Positions 9,152 to 18,258 of a stretch of DNA of 64,000 bases are shown one piece after another; position 1 is the stretch's first letter; the number at the start of each line of letters is the position of its first letter. The position numbers and the translations under genes are program-made. This stretch comes from Scatosoma sp045645245 (GTDB lineage Bacteria > Bacillota > Clostridia > Christensenellales > Borkfalkiaceae). The notes beneath the pieces are model-generated. The model worked only from the letters and a program-made list of their open reading frames with translations. It was not told the DNA's origin and did not search any database. The stretch is from positions 9,590 through 73,589 of the forward strand of contig JAZRIK010000104.1 in assembly GCA_045645245.1 (NCBI GenBank), in the 5' to 3' direction.

Positions 9152-10450
9152 ATGAAATACACCACAAAAGCAGCGGAAAAAAGTACCGTTAAAATCACGC
9201 TTAAATTTGACGCGGAAGAATGGAAAAACGCGCAAAACCAAGCGTACTTGAAAACCAGAGGCAAATTTGCCATCAACGGCTTCCGCAAAGGCAAAGCACC
9301 CAAACACGTAATTGAAAATATGTACGGCAAGGGCGTATTTTTCGAAGACGCGCTCAATGCGTTATTCTCGGAAAATTACGGCACCGTTCTTGAAAAGAAC
9401 GAAAAGAAATTCACCCCCGTTGGCGACCCCGAAGTTTCGGTGGACGCACTTTCCGACGACGGCGTGACCCTTTTGGCAGTAGTACCCGTAAAACCCGAAG
9501 TGAAAATTTCCGCGTATAAGGGTATGAAGATTAAAGAATTTGCGTATAATGTAAAAGATGAAGAAGTGGATGCGGAAATCAACCGTTTGCTGGAAAGAAA
9601 CGCACGCAAAGTGCCCGTAGAAGGCAGAGCGGCGCAAAGCGGCGATATTGCAAACATCAACTTCGTCGGTACGGTTGACGGCGTAAAATTCGACGGCGGC
9701 GAAGCGGAAGGGTTCGACCTTACTCTTGGCAGCGGTCAATTTATTCCCGGCTTCGAAGACCAAGTGATCGGTATGAACATCGGCGAAAGCAAGGATATCA
9801 ACGTGACGTTCCCTGAAAACTATCAAGCGGAAAACTTGAAGGGCAAACCCGCTGTGTTTGCCGTGACTGTAAACTCGCTTACAGGCAAAGAGCTCCCCGA
9901 ACTCACCGATGAATTCATCAAAGACGCAACGGGCAGCGAAAGCATCGACGCATACAAGGCAAAAGCAAGAGAAAGATTGCAAGCGCAAGCGGACAGACGC
10001 GCAAACGACGCTACGGAAAATAGCATTTTGGACGCAATCGCAGCAAATACCGAAGTGGAAATTCCCCAAGCGATGATCGAAAGAGAAATCGACGGCTTGA
10101 TGCAAAAATTCGAATATCAACTGATGTATCAGGGCTTGAAGCTTGCCGATTATCTCTCGTTCTTGAAAGTGACGGAAGCGGATTTTAGAAAGAACTACGA
10201 AGAACAAGCGAAGAAGAACGTTTTGAACCAACTCATCATTTCGCAGCTTATCAAGGAAGAAAACGTAGAAGCTACGCAAGAAGAAGTAGATGCAAAGGTT
10301 GCTGAACAAGCGAAAGAAGTGGGCAAGGACGTGGAAGAATACAAAAAAGGTATGGATCCCCGTCAATTCGATTATATCCGCAGCGATATCATCATCACCA
10401 AGCTTTTCGAAACGCTCAAAGCAAACAACGAAATGTACGTGGAAGAATAA
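9152..10450 (+). CDS. tig: trigger factor, ribosome-associated chaperone and prolyl isomerase
   Basis: Binds the ribosome exit tunnel and helps nascent chains fold. The 432 residues have three expected parts. The N-terminal ribosome-binding domain has the signature GFRKGKAPKHVIENMYG. The FKBP-type PPIase domain spans about 145-235 (GDIANINFVGTVDG, LGSGQFIPGFEDQVIGM). The C-terminal chaperone domain is mostly helical. A TTG 18 bases upstream is in frame, but AGGAG fits ATG 9152. It begins a tig-clpP-clpX chaperone/protease cluster as in other Firmicutes. Confidence 0.95.
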   Translation: MKYTTKAAEKSTVKITLKFDAEEWKNAQNQAYLKTRGKFAINGFRKGKAPKHVIENMYGKGVFFEDALNALFSENYGTVLEKNEKKFTPVGDPEVSVDALSDDGVTLLAVVPVKPEVKISAYKGMKIKEFAYNVKDEEVDAEINRLLERNARKVPVEGRAAQSGDIANINFVGTVDGVKFDGGEAEGFDLTLGSGQFIPGFEDQVIGMNIGESKDINVTFPENYQAENLKGKPAVFAVTVNSLTGKELPELTDEFIKDATGSESIDAYKAKARERLQAQADRRANDATENSILDAIAANTEVEIPQAMIEREIDGLMQKFEYQLMYQGLKLADYLSFLKVTEADFRKNYEEQAKKNVLNQLIISQLIKEENVEATQEEVDAKVAEQAKEVGKDVEEYKKGMDPRQFDYIRSDIIITKLFETLKANNEMYVEE

Positions 10451-10487
10451 TTTCCCCGTTTATCAAAATACTTTTTAAGGAATTTTT

Positions 10488-11078
10488 ATGGAAAAGAACG
10501 TACTCGTGCCTTACGTAGTGGAACGCACGTCTTCGGGCGAACGCACTTACGACTTATATTCCCGTTTATTAGACGATAGAATTATCTTTTTGAGCGGGGA
10601 AATCAACGACGCAGTTGCAAATACGGTCGTAGCGCAGCTGATTTATCTCGAAGGCAAAGACCCTACCAAGGACATCTCGCTTTATATCAACTCCCCCGGC
10701 GGCTCGGTTTCCGCAGGTATGGCAATTTACGACACGATGAATTATATCAAGTGCGACGTTTCGACTATTTGTATCGGGCTCGCGGCGAGTATGGGCGCGT
10801 TCCTGCTCTCCAGCGGCGCGAAAGGCAAGCGTTTTGCGTTGCCCAACTCGGAAATTATGATCCACCAACCCCTTGGCGGCGCGCAAGGTCAGGCGAGTGA
10901 TATTAAAATTCAAGCAGAGCATATTCTCCGCACGAAAGCCAAGCTGAATCGTATTTTGTCCGAAAACACGGGCAAGGACTTGCTGGCGATTGAGCGCGAC
11001 ACCGACCGCGATTATTATATGTCCGCGGACGAAGCGAGAGCGTACGGCTTGATTGACAGAGTGTTTGTGAGAAGATAA
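10488..11078 (+). CDS. clpP: ATP-dependent Clp protease proteolytic subunit
   Basis: Serine peptidase that forms the tetradecameric barrel fed by ClpX or ClpC. The 196 residues match the family. The catalytic triad is visible: Ser in GLAASMGAF (S101), His in MIHQPLGG (H126) and Asp in the [10 protein letters not shown] segment. The oxyanion-region motif INSPGGSV is also present. AAGGA precedes the ATG. It lies 37 bp after tig and is followed by a clear terminator, so clpX probably has additional promoter activity of its own. Confidence 0.97.
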   Translation: MEKNVLVPYVVERTSSGERTYDLYSRLLDDRIIFLSGEINDAVANTVVAQLIYLEGKDPTKDISLYINSPGGSVSAGMAIYDTMNYIKCDVSTICIGLAASMGAFLLSSGAKGKRFALPNSEIMIHQPLGGAQGQASDIKIQAEHILRTKAKLNRILSENTGKDLLAIERDTDRDYYMSADEARAYGLIDRVFVRR

Positions 11079-11105
11079 GCTTTTCTCATTCTTTACGATA
11101 AACGA

Positions 11106-11142
11106 CGCGCAAAACCGCAAAAGGGTTTTGCGCGGTATTTTT
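11106..11142 (+). terminator. terminator after clpP
   Basis: CGCGCAAAACC/GGTTTTGCGCG stem (11106-11116 with 11124-11134), then a short T run. Confidence 0.8.
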
Positions 11143-11246
11143 CAATAGAGTTTGGGTTATACTCTTTTTCGCGCCCTTTTCGCTTTGAAACTTTTTTTCG
11201 CGTTTGGGCGTATGATAAATAACCCGTTTGATTTTAGGAGTTAAAA

Positions 11247-12485
11247 ATGACCAACAAACATCAACATTGTTCCTTTTGCGGAAAAGCCAAGGAAGAAACG
11301 CGTAAGCTCATCACCGGCCCCGACGGCGCGTGTATTTGCGACGAGTGCGTGGAAATTTGTAAATCGATGGTAGATGAGTGGGAAGACGAAAAATCTACTC
11401 CCAAAGACGTACCGTTGAAAAAGCCGGCGGAAATTAAAGCGGAGCTCGATCAATACATCGTTGGGCAGGATAAGGCAAAACGCGTGCTTTCCGTTGCCGT
11501 TTATAACCATTATAAACGCATCAACGCCGTAAGCAAAAACAAAAAAGACGACGACGGTATTGAAATTGAAAAAAGCAACGTGCTTTTACTCGGCCCGACG
11601 GGAAGTGGGAAAACGCTACTCGCCCGTACGCTTGCAAAAATTTTGAACGTGCCGTTTGCCACTTCGGACGCGACTACACTCACCGAAGCGGGATACGTAG
11701 GCGAAGACGTAGAAAATATTTTATTAAAGCTTATTCAAAACGCCGATTATGACATCGAACGCGCGCAACGCGGCATTATCTATATCGACGAAATTGATAA
11801 AATTTCCAGAAAGAGCGAAAACGTTTCCATTACGCGCGACGTTTCCGGCGAAGGCGTACAGCAGGCGCTGCTGAAAATTATCGAAAGCACGACCGCAAAC
11901 GTCCCCCCGCAAGGCGGCAGAAAACACCCCAACCAAGAATGCTTGCGCATCGACACGACGAATATTTTATTCATCTGCGGCGGCGCGTTCGTGGGGCTGG
12001 ATAAAATTGTTTCGTCCAGAAAAGACGATACCACGCTCGGCTTCGGCGGTAAAGTGCGCTTGGGCGCAAACGAAGCGGATTATTCAATGCTCGACGACGT
12101 GAAACCGCAGGATTTGACTAAATTTGGTTTAATCCCCGAATTCGTGGGCAGACTTCCCATCGTAGTCAATTTAGACCCGCTTGGCGAAGACGCGCTGGTG
12201 AAAATTTTAACCGAACCGAAAAACGCGATCATCAAGCAATACCAAAAGCTTGTCGGGTTCGACGGCGTAAAGCTGACGGTGGAAGACGACGCGGTGCGCG
12301 AAATCGCGCAAACGGCGATTCGCTTGAAAACGGGCGCGCGCGGACTTCGAACGATTATCGAAAGCGTAATGACGGACGTTATGTATAAAATTCCGTCGGA
12401 AAACAACGTGGAAGAAGTGGTTATCACCAAAGAATGCTTAACCAGCGGCGTACTGCCCAAGCTTATTTATAAACAAACCGCATAA
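11247..12485 (+). CDS. clpX: ATP-dependent Clp protease, ATPase subunit ClpX
   Basis: AAA+ unfoldase that delivers substrates to ClpP. The 412 residues start with the four-cysteine zinc-binding domain ([10 protein letters not shown] ... [10 protein letters not shown]). The Walker A GPTGSGKT, Walker [11 protein letters not shown], the GYVG pore loop in [10 protein letters not shown] and the sensor/lid regions to the C-terminus follow. An IGF-like loop for ClpP docking is replaced or modified around [16 protein letters not shown] lies before the ATG. It converges with rng. Confidence 0.97.
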   Translation: MTNKHQHCSFCGKAKEETRKLITGPDGACICDECVEICKSMVDEWEDEKSTPKDVPLKKPAEIKAELDQYIVGQDKAKRVLSVAVYNHYKRINAVSKNKKDDDGIEIEKSNVLLLGPTGSGKTLLARTLAKILNVPFATSDATTLTEAGYVGEDVENILLKLIQNADYDIERAQRGIIYIDEIDKISRKSENVSITRDVSGEGVQQALLKIIESTTANVPPQGGRKHPNQECLRIDTTNILFICGGAFVGLDKIVSSRKDDTTLGFGGKVRLGANEADYSMLDDVKPQDLTKFGLIPEFVGRLPIVVNLDPLGEDALVKILTEPKNAIIKQYQKLVGFDGVKLTVEDDAVREIAQTAIRLKTGARGLRTIIESVMTDVMYKIPSENNVEEVVITKECLTSGVLPKLIYKQTA

Positions 12486-12500
12486 GCGTAAATTTTGTAT

Positions 12501-12530
12501 AAAAAGAACGGCTCTTCAGCCGTTCTTTTT
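12501..12530. terminator. bidirectional terminator between clpX and rng
   Basis: AAAAAGAACGGCT/AGCCGTTCTTTTT around a CTTC loop. Confidence 0.85.
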
Positions 12531-12532
12531 TG

Positions 12533-12560
12533 TTTCATCTCATACCTGGGTAGGTCGTTT
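12533..12560 (-). repeat. dispersed short repeat, copy e (clpX-rng gap)
   Basis: The plus strand reads CATACCTGGGTAGGTCGTTT within a 28-base stretch. The stretch is identical to one inside the SpoIVFA-like gene (15697-15724), although this copy is intergenic. Confidence 0.8.
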
Positions 12561-12567
12561 TGAAAAA

Positions 12568-14070
12568 TTAATACAAAATTTGTGCTTTGTCGGGCAGGTG
12601 TAATACCTTTGCAGTATCCCCGCGCACCGAGAAGCAATCTTCCTTATACGTCTTATGCGGAATAAAATACACACGCTTTTCTTTCCAGCGGTTTTTCGCT
12701 TCGTGGGCAAAGAAACGCTCGTCCAAAATCTTGCGCATAATGCCTTCATTCAGCTCGACCAGCGCGGTTGTATAGCCCCGCGCAAAGCAATCCAAAATTC
12801 CGTCGCGGATACGCATAATAACAAAAATATCCGCTTCTTTATCGCCAACGCCGTCGCAATGCGGGCAGGGTTGCACGAGCGACGAGAACGTTTCGTTGCC
12901 TACGCGTTTACGCGTAAATTGCGTAATGCACAGCTCGCTCATCGGCAATACGTTGCATTTTGCCTTGTCCGTTTCCAAGCATTTTTTCAGCTCTTCCGTC
13001 ACGATTGTTTTGTGGCTTTCATTCATCATATCGATAAAATCCACCACCACGATACCGGCAATATTCCGCAGGCGTACTTGCCGTGCAATTTCTCTTGCCG
13101 CCGCCAAATTCACCGCAAAAACCGTTTCTTCCAGCGACGTTTCGCCCACGTAGCTGCCCGAGTTGACGTCGATAACCGTCATCGCTTCGGTATGCTCGAT
13201 AATCAAATATCCCCCGCCGATAAGCGGTACCTTGGGCTTGGTCGCGTCATAAATCATCGGCGTAATATTATGTGCCGCGAACATCGACCGCGCGCCCGTG
13301 TACTTTACCAGCTTTCTCGCCGGTAAATCGCCGCGCAAATGCACGAGTAATAAAAGCTGTTGATACAGCTCTTCATCACCTACGTAAATCGCGCCAAGTT
13401 CACTGCCAAAGCTGTCGCGCATAATGCGCATCGGAAGCTCTTCGTCTTGATACAGCACTGTTCCTACCGCTGAATTTTTCGCGCGAGCAAGCGTCTTTTC
13501 GTATAATTTTTTCAAATACGCCGTTTCCGTTTTCAACTGCTTTTGCGTGGCGTAGGGGGCTTGCGTACGCACAATAAACCCTTCATTTTCCCGCTCGCGC
13601 ATTTTTTTCGCTTTGGTTAAGAGTTGTTCTCTGAGCGTTTCGTCGGTGATTTTTCTCGAAATCCCCAAAAAGTCCGTTTGCGGAAGATAGATGACGTGTT
13701 TACCCACAAACGAAAGGTTGGTCGTCACCTTTGCGCCCTTGTTTCCGCGCGGGGGCTTGGTCACTTGTACGATAATTTCGTCGCCCACTTTGAGTTCCAT
13801 CGCCTTTTTTTGCGGCGAGTGCGTACCGTCGTACTTACTGTAATCGGTGTACGATTCTTCCATCGAAAGGTAGCAGTTTTTTTGCAAGCCGCAATAGATA
13901 AACGCGGCGTTCATTCCCGATAAAACGTTGGTCACTCTGCCCTTGTAAATGTTGCCTACAATTTCGCCCTTGCCTTCCGTTTCCACCAAAAACTCGGTAA
14001 GCTTCCCGTCTTCCAAGAGTGCGGCAAACTGCTGTCCGCAATATCGATCGAAAAACCATTCTTTTGTCAT
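12568..14070 (-). CDS. rng: ribonuclease E/G family endoribonuclease
   Basis: 5'-end-sensing endoribonuclease for rRNA and mRNA processing. The 500 residues match RNase G length, with no RNase E-type scaffold tail. The S1 domain is near the N-terminus (GNIYKGRVTNVLSGMNAAFIYCG). The DNase I-like catalytic part has the metal-binding aspartates in MTVIDVNSG and VVVDFIDM. The zinc-link CPHCDG joins subunits. The mRNA is predicted to start with a stable hairpin (14093-14121) directly downstream of its promoter. AGGAGGCGG precedes the ATG. Confidence 0.94.
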   Translation of the reverse strand: MTKEWFFDRYCGQQFAALLEDGKLTEFLVETEGKGEIVGNIYKGRVTNVLSGMNAAFIYCGLQKNCYLSMEESYTDYSKYDGTHSPQKKAMELKVGDEIIVQVTKPPRGNKGAKVTTNLSFVGKHVIYLPQTDFLGISRKITDETLREQLLTKAKKMRERENEGFIVRTQAPYATQKQLKTETAYLKKLYEKTLARAKNSAVGTVLYQDEELPMRIMRDSFGSELGAIYVGDEELYQQLLLLVHLRGDLPARKLVKYTGARSMFAAHNITPMIYDATKPKVPLIGGGYLIIEHTEAMTVIDVNSGSYVGETSLEETVFAVNLAAAREIARQVRLRNIAGIVVVDFIDMMNESHKTIVTEELKKCLETDKAKCNVLPMSELCITQFTRKRVGNETFSSLVQPCPHCDGVGDKEADIFVIMRIRDGILDCFARGYTTALVELNEGIMRKILDERFFAHEAKNRWKEKRVYFIPHKTYKEDCFSVRGDTAKVLHLPDKAQILY

Positions 14071-14092
14071 TGTCGCCGCCTCCTAAAAACTA

Positions 14093-14121
14093 CCCGTGAA
14101 CCGTCCAAGACGATCCACGGG
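14093..14121 (-). promoter_or_regulatory. 5'-terminal leader hairpin of rng
   Basis: CCCGTG/CACGGG outer stem, a symmetric 3x3 internal loop and a CGTC/GACG inner stem with a three-base loop. It begins about four bases after the predicted start point, so it would cap the 5' end of the mRNA of a 5'-end-dependent RNase. A role in autoregulation is inference. Confidence 0.55.
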
Positions 14122-14131
14122 CGCAAACATT

Positions 14132-14160
14132 ATTATACCACAGCGCATATGTTTTGGCAA
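14132..14160 (-). promoter_or_regulatory. promoter for rng
   Basis: Minus strand TTGCCA (14160-14155), 17 bp, TATAAT (14137-14132). Confidence 0.75.
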
Positions 14161-14196
14161 TAGGTTTTGCAGTTTTCTTTGCAAAAAAGTGGTTTT

Positions 14197-15174
14197 TTAT
14201 CCTTTTTTTGTATTATTTTGCCTGTTTTTTAACGTTTGTAGTGTTTCATACGGCGTTTTCGCCTGCAAAAATAGCAGGGAAAGTTGGTTTTGCGATAGAT
14301 TGAATAGGTGTTTTTCTTCGCTGTCATATACTTCCAAAACCAAATATCTGCCCTTGCTGACGTACTTAAAAACGTCTTTTATTACGCAGCCGTTCCACAC
14401 CGCAACCCGCCGTATCTCTAACCCGCGCGCGAGTGCGTCCGCACAGGAAAAATCCACTTTTTGATAGTGCGCATACTTTTCGCCGTTCCCGAACGCACCG
14501 AAAGCCAAGAATATGGCAAAGAACAGCAAGGATATATTCACCTGCTTTTTTACTGCGCCAAAAACAAATACGCTTGCCATTCCCACAGCCAAAATCAGCG
14601 TGATAGTTTGGCAAATTTTAATCGCTTGTTTCTCCGCCTTTCCTTCGTCGGTCTGCTTTTTCGTAAACGCCTGCGTAAGAATGACGCGCAGCGCGCGCCC
14701 GCCGTCCAAGGGGTAAGCAGGCAGCAAATTTACAAGCGCAATCGCCAACGAAGTGCTATACGCGGTGTCCGTGAACGCGTACATGGTAGGGGCAAACCAC
14801 CAAATTGCCGCAAAAAGCGCGGCGGTTAGCAAATTGCAAATCGGCCCAGCCAGCACCACGGATAATTCGTCTTTTAAGCGCATCGACGACAAGTCGCCGT
14901 CGATTACCGCGCCGTAGGGCATCAATACGACGGCGTTGAGCTTATACCCCAGCCGCGCCGCCGCAAAGGCGTGCGCGCATTCGTGTTGGAGCGCGACAAA
15001 ACAACTCATTAAAAAGAGCGGCAGCTCGCCGGTAATCGAATACCAAATTCCCACGCCGATAAAAAGCGGGTGCAGCTTTATTGCGGGTCTTGTTTCTTTT
15101 TTTGACCGTTGATAGGCAAAGCGGCGGCTGCGCCGCCGCTTTTTCGTTATTGCTCCGTCACCCACGCCAAGCAA
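14197..15174 (-). CDS. site-2 protease, SpoIVFB-like (M50)
   Basis: Intramembrane zinc metalloprotease. In sporulation SpoIVFB cleaves pro-sigma-K. The 325 residues contain several membrane segments, the zinc motif HECAH (64-68) in the first conserved helix, and PAYPLDGGR (151-159) with the third zinc ligand D156. An approximately 100-residue cytosolic domain follows, like the CBS-type tail of SpoIVFB. A TTG start at 15174 has GGAGG just upstream and overlaps the preceding gene by 28 bp. No ATG start fits. The Arg/Lys-rich leader is encoded by a GC-rich hairpin. Its partner, encoded upstream, is SpoIVFA-like. Confidence 0.82.
   Translation of the reverse strand: MLGVGDGAITKKRRRSRRFAYQRSKKETRPAIKLHPLFIGVGIWYSITGELPLFLMSCFVALQHECAHAFAAARLGYKLNAVVLMPYGAVIDGDLSSMRLKDELSVVLAGPICNLLTAALFAAIWWFAPTMYAFTDTAYSTSLAIALVNLLPAYPLDGGRALRVILTQAFTKKQTDEGKAEKQAIKICQTITLILAVGMASVFVFGAVKKQVNISLLFFAIFLAFGAFGNGEKYAHYQKVDFSCADALARGLEIRRVAVWNGCVIKDVFKYVSKGRYLVLEVYDSEEKHLFNLSQNQLSLLFLQAKTPYETLQTLKNRQNNTKKG
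15118..15145. other. GC-rich hairpin in the SpoIVFA/SpoIVFB overlap
   Basis: GCGGCGGC/GCCGCCGC stem with a three-base loop, immediately after the SpoIVFA-like stop and inside the first codons of the SpoIVFB-like gene. On the plus strand it is followed by five T residues, on the minus strand by only three. It could modulate read-through or translation of the protease. Confidence 0.5.
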
Positions 15175-16127
15175 TTTTCCTCCGTCACTTCAAAGCAGTT
15201 GAGCAGGGTACCGTTCGAATACATCGTCACCTGCACTTCCGTTTCGCCTTCGCTGTACCCTACGGGTACGTTGCTTTTCACTTCTTCGCCCTGCGCATAA
15301 TACACAAAATCCAACCCGCTCATCACCGCCGAGAAGGTATCCGAGTGTTCGATTTTTATCGTATAAGTGCCGTCCGCGTTTTGCACGACCGAATGCACTT
15401 TTCCGTCCACAGCAGGATATACGCACCCCTCGCCCGTAAACGAAATAACGCCTGCAGGGGAAACGGAAAGCTCTATGTTGGAAAAATCGCCCACCACGCT
15501 GTTTAAGGTAAAATCGCTATACGTGCGCGTATCCGTTTGCGCTTGCGCTCCGTCGTAAAGGGTACGGAAAAAAGTATTAATTGCGCTATGCGGAACAAAT
15601 ACGTTGGTTAAAAAGATTGCGCCGCACAAAGCGCACACCGCCGCAAACTCTATCCCAAGCACCGCTTTTACGCGTTTTTCTTGCTTGGAAAGCGCATTCA
15701 TCTCATACCTGGGTAGGTCGTTTTCAAAATCTTCTTCGCTAAACGCGTATTCTTCGTCGGAAGAATACTCTTCAAATCTCTTTCGGTTTTCCACCGCCGA
15801 ATACAACTTAACGGTATCTACGCGGTCGGGGACGTCGCCCAAATTAAGCTTGCCTTGACTGTTGACGCCTTCCGCAAACAACGCCGCGTCCGCCGTAATT
15901 TCTTTGGCGGAAACAACGCCTTCGCTATGGGCAATATCGTTTGCGGTTTGCTCCATTTTACCGTTTACACTCTGAATAACGCTGTCTTGCAGCGTCCATT
16001 CTTTTTTAGGCGCAGCGGGGGGCGGGCGTTTTTCTATTTTGCGTTTGCGCGCGCTCTTTTTTTGCGTCACGCTTACTGTGGATACGGGAATTTCCAGCAT
16101 TTCTGCGTATTCGATTTCTTCGTTCAT
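15147..16127 (-). CDS. SpoIVFA-like membrane protein with degenerate M23 domain
   Basis: A 326-residue single-pass membrane protein. A long charged, low-complexity cytoplasmic part (1-150) is followed by a transmembrane helix at about 155-177. The extracytoplasmic C-terminal domain has a LytM/M23-like pattern (GCVYPAVDGKVHSVVQN, YTIKIEHSDTFSAVM) but lacks the HxH catalytic pair. That is the architecture of SpoIVFA, which holds SpoIVFB inactive. It lies directly upstream of the SpoIVFB-like gene and overlaps it. The cytoplasmic part includes a dispersed-repeat copy encoding DLPRYEMN. SpoIVFA identity is inferred from architecture and partner. Confidence 0.7.
   Translation of the reverse strand: MNEEIEYAEMLEIPVSTVSVTQKKSARKRKIEKRPPPAAPKKEWTLQDSVIQSVNGKMEQTANDIAHSEGVVSAKEITADAALFAEGVNSQGKLNLGDVPDRVDTVKLYSAVENRKRFEEYSSDEEYAFSEEDFENDLPRYEMNALSKQEKRVKAVLGIEFAAVCALCGAIFLTNVFVPHSAINTFFRTLYDGAQAQTDTRTYSDFTLNSVVGDFSNIELSVSPAGVISFTGEGCVYPAVDGKVHSVVQNADGTYTIKIEHSDTFSAVMSGLDFVYYAQGEEVKSNVPVGYSEGETEVQVTMYSNGTLLNCFEVTEENCLAWVTEQ
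15697..15724 (-). repeat. dispersed short repeat, copy f (inside SpoIVFA-like gene)
   Basis: 28 bases identical to the intergenic copy at 12533-12560, here in frame as NDLPRYEMN in the disordered cytoplasmic part before the transmembrane helix. Confidence 0.8.
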
Positions 16128-16173
16128 ACCTTCTTCTCCTTGCTTGCATTTATCGCTTGTGCTTTATCGTATG

Positions 16174-16205
16174 AAAAAAGACGCGAAAATAGAACTTCTC
16201 GCGCC
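16174..16205 (-). terminator. terminator after ricT
   Basis: Minus strand GCGCGA...TCGCG hairpin followed by six T residues, between ricT and the SpoIVFA-like gene. Confidence 0.65.
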
Positions 16206-16243
16206 TTTGCAAATTTTATCAAATTTTAGCCGTTTTTTGTTTT

Positions 16244-17104
16244 TTATTCTTCTTCGTCGTCATCGTCGGGCTTTTCTTGCGCAACGGATGCTTTTTTGAA
16301 TTTGATTTCTTCTACGGGGAATTCCTTAAACACCAAACCGCCCGCGCCGTCGTCCTGCTTTACGCGCACCTGCATTTTTAACATATTCAGCGACGCCACC
16401 ACCGCTTTCCCGTCGGGCGTGCCTACTTCCGCGCCTACTTTGGGCAGCTGCTTGGACGCGTCGTTATAATAATCGTATTCGTAGCTCAAACAGCACATCA
16501 GCCGTCCGCAAAGCCCGCTGATTTTTCCGGGGTTGAGCGACAAGCCCTGCACCTTTGCCATTTTTACGCTCACCTTCTTACATTCGGGCATATTCCCCGC
16601 ACAGCAGCACACTCTTCCGCAGGGGGCAATCCCGCCCAAATACTTGGTTTCGTCCCGCGTGCCTACCTGCCGAAGCTCAATACGCGTCTTAAACGCGGAC
16701 GCCAAATCCTTAACCAGCTCTCTAAAATCCACGCGCGAAGCCGCGGTAAAATAGAATACGATTTTGCTTCCGTCGAACGCATATTCGCAATCGACGAGTT
16801 TCATTTCCAAGCCGTTTGCCGCAATTTTTTCCTTGCATATTTTAATCGCCTGCGGGCGTTTTGCTTGATTTGCTTCGTACAATTCTTTATCTCTTTGGGT
16901 GGCGATACGCACGATGGGCTTGAGCGGTTGTACCACTTCTTCGTCATCGACTTCCTTAACGGGGTGGGCAACCCACGCGTATTCTAACCCGCGCGCCGTT
17001 TCTACAATGACGGGCATATTACGCACGTATTCTTCTTTATCGCGGGGGGCAAAATAATACAATTTGCCGCCGCTTTTGAATTTAATTTCTACTACTTTTA
17101 CCAT
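16244..17104 (-). CDS. ricT: PSP1-domain protein RicT (YaaT)
   Basis: Component of the RicA-RicF-RicT complex that, in B. subtilis, works with RNase Y in mRNA maturation and is needed for competence, biofilm and sporulation. The 286 residues carry the PSP1 core (IAPCGRVCCCAGNMPECKKVSVKMAKVQGLSLNP) and a second cysteine group (SGLCGRLMCCLSYE). These cysteines are the known Fe-S ligands of the complex. The C-terminus is an acidic tail (PDDDDEEE). It lies 41 bp downstream of holB, the conserved holB-ricT order. Confidence 0.93.
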   Translation of the reverse strand: MVKVVEIKFKSGGKLYYFAPRDKEEYVRNMPVIVETARGLEYAWVAHPVKEVDDEEVVQPLKPIVRIATQRDKELYEANQAKRPQAIKICKEKIAANGLEMKLVDCEYAFDGSKIVFYFTAASRVDFRELVKDLASAFKTRIELRQVGTRDETKYLGGIAPCGRVCCCAGNMPECKKVSVKMAKVQGLSLNPGKISGLCGRLMCCLSYEYDYYNDASKQLPKVGAEVGTPDGKAVVASLNMLKMQVRVKQDDGAGGLVFKEFPVEEIKFKKASVAQEKPDDDDEEE

Positions 17105-17139
17105 ATATTTCTTTCTATCCTTTTTATCTTTTTGAAAAA

Positions 17140-17161
17140 CTCATCTCATACCTGGTAGGTC
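17140..17161 (-). repeat. dispersed short repeat, copy g (3' end of holB)
   Basis: The minus strand reads GACCTACCAGGTATGAGATG. The TGA inside the repeat is the holB stop codon, so the repeat supplies the last codons (T-Y-Q-V). Confidence 0.7.
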
Positions 17162-18132
17162 AAAATGCCTGCTATCAGCGTTTCTATACATTGTGGAAAG
17201 TACGCGTTAAAGGTGACCTGCTTTTCCGCTTGTCCGATTGCTTGCTGGGCATAAAGCAGGGCGGGCAACGACAGCTTATCCGCCACCTTTTTTAACCGCT
17301 CGTTTTCCGCTTGCAAAAATACCTGCTCTTTCAAAGCTTGCGCGTTTTGCGCTGTCGCGGTTTTCAAAAGCAACGCGTCGCGGTAAACGATACGAAGCAA
17401 AGACAAAAGCTCTTTCTTTTTCTTGCTCTCGCCTATTTTTTTAACGAGAATAGGCAAATCCCGCTCGCTCGCCAAAGCAAGCGCAAGCGCGTCGTCCACC
17501 AAATTTTTATACGCGCCGCCCAAAAGCATATTTTCCGCTTCGCCAAAAATTCCGCCGCACGCCGCCGCGCAAAGCGCGATTTCCGCAGGGGAATACTCCG
17601 CACCGTAAGATCTATATAAGCCCTGCTCGATTTCTTGCACGGAAAAGGGCGGGATTTCCAACGTTTTTACGCGCGAAAGCACCGTTTGCAGGACAGGAAA
17701 GGTGGAAGTGACGCCCAGCAAAAAGCATACGCCTTGGGGCGGTTCTTCTAAAAGTTTGAGCATTTTATTTTGCGCCGCAGGGGTCGCCAAATCGAAGTCG
17801 CAAACGACGAACAATTTCAGATTCCCTTCAACGGGCTGTAAAATACTCTCTTCCTGCACCGTTTCCGCGTCTTCAACCATAAATTTTTTTTCATTTTCAG
17901 GGAAAATAAGACAATCGGAAAAATGCTCTTCTTCAATCAGCCGAGAAAGCCGTATTTCGCTTGGCGAGCACTCTTGCTCGCAATGAAAAAAGAGTTTTGC
18001 AAACGTCTTTAACGCCCCGCGTAAATTGCGCGCGTCGGGCAAATGCAATAAATACGCGTGGGAAAGCTCTTTTTTATTTCGTTCGTTTTGAACGAGCTGA
18101 TACGCTCGCGTACGGCAAAGCAGCGTTTGCAT
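17146..18132 (-). CDS. holB: DNA polymerase III, delta' subunit
   Basis: Clamp-loader subunit that helps load DnaN. The 328 residues show the AAA+-like clamp-loader pattern: HAYLLHLPDARNLRG, LKLFVVCDFDLATPAAQNKMLKLLEEPPQGVCFLLG, and the SRVKTLEIPPFS (SRC-region) motif. As in other delta' proteins the Walker A is not functional. The last residues are encoded by a dispersed-repeat copy. It is followed by ricT as in B. subtilis. Confidence 0.92.
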   Translation of the reverse strand: MQTLLCRTRAYQLVQNERNKKELSHAYLLHLPDARNLRGALKTFAKLFFHCEQECSPSEIRLSRLIEEEHFSDCLIFPENEKKFMVEDAETVQEESILQPVEGNLKLFVVCDFDLATPAAQNKMLKLLEEPPQGVCFLLGVTSTFPVLQTVLSRVKTLEIPPFSVQEIEQGLYRSYGAEYSPAEIALCAAACGGIFGEAENMLLGGAYKNLVDDALALALASERDLPILVKKIGESKKKKELLSLLRIVYRDALLLKTATAQNAQALKEQVFLQAENERLKKVADKLSLPALLYAQQAIGQAEKQVTFNAYFPQCIETLIAGILTYQV

Positions 18133-18184
18133 AGAGTCGTTTATTCCTTTTACGTTTTTTGAGAAAAAAAGTTTTTACCCCTTT

Positions 18185-18213
18185 ATTGTAGCATAAAAGT
18201 TAAAATTTTGCAA
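18185..18213 (-). promoter_or_regulatory. promoter for holB-ricT
   Basis: Minus strand TTGCAA (18213-18208), 17 bp, TACAAT (18190-18185). Confidence 0.7.
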
Positions 18214-18258
18214 GCGGTTGCGCCATTCGTTATCGCTTGTATGTAAAAAAATTATATA

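Noticed and set aside
9362..10366. 334-codon open frame opposite trigger factor
   Set aside because: Shadow of tig in another frame. It lacks a ribosome site and family pattern, while the tig frame has full domain structure.
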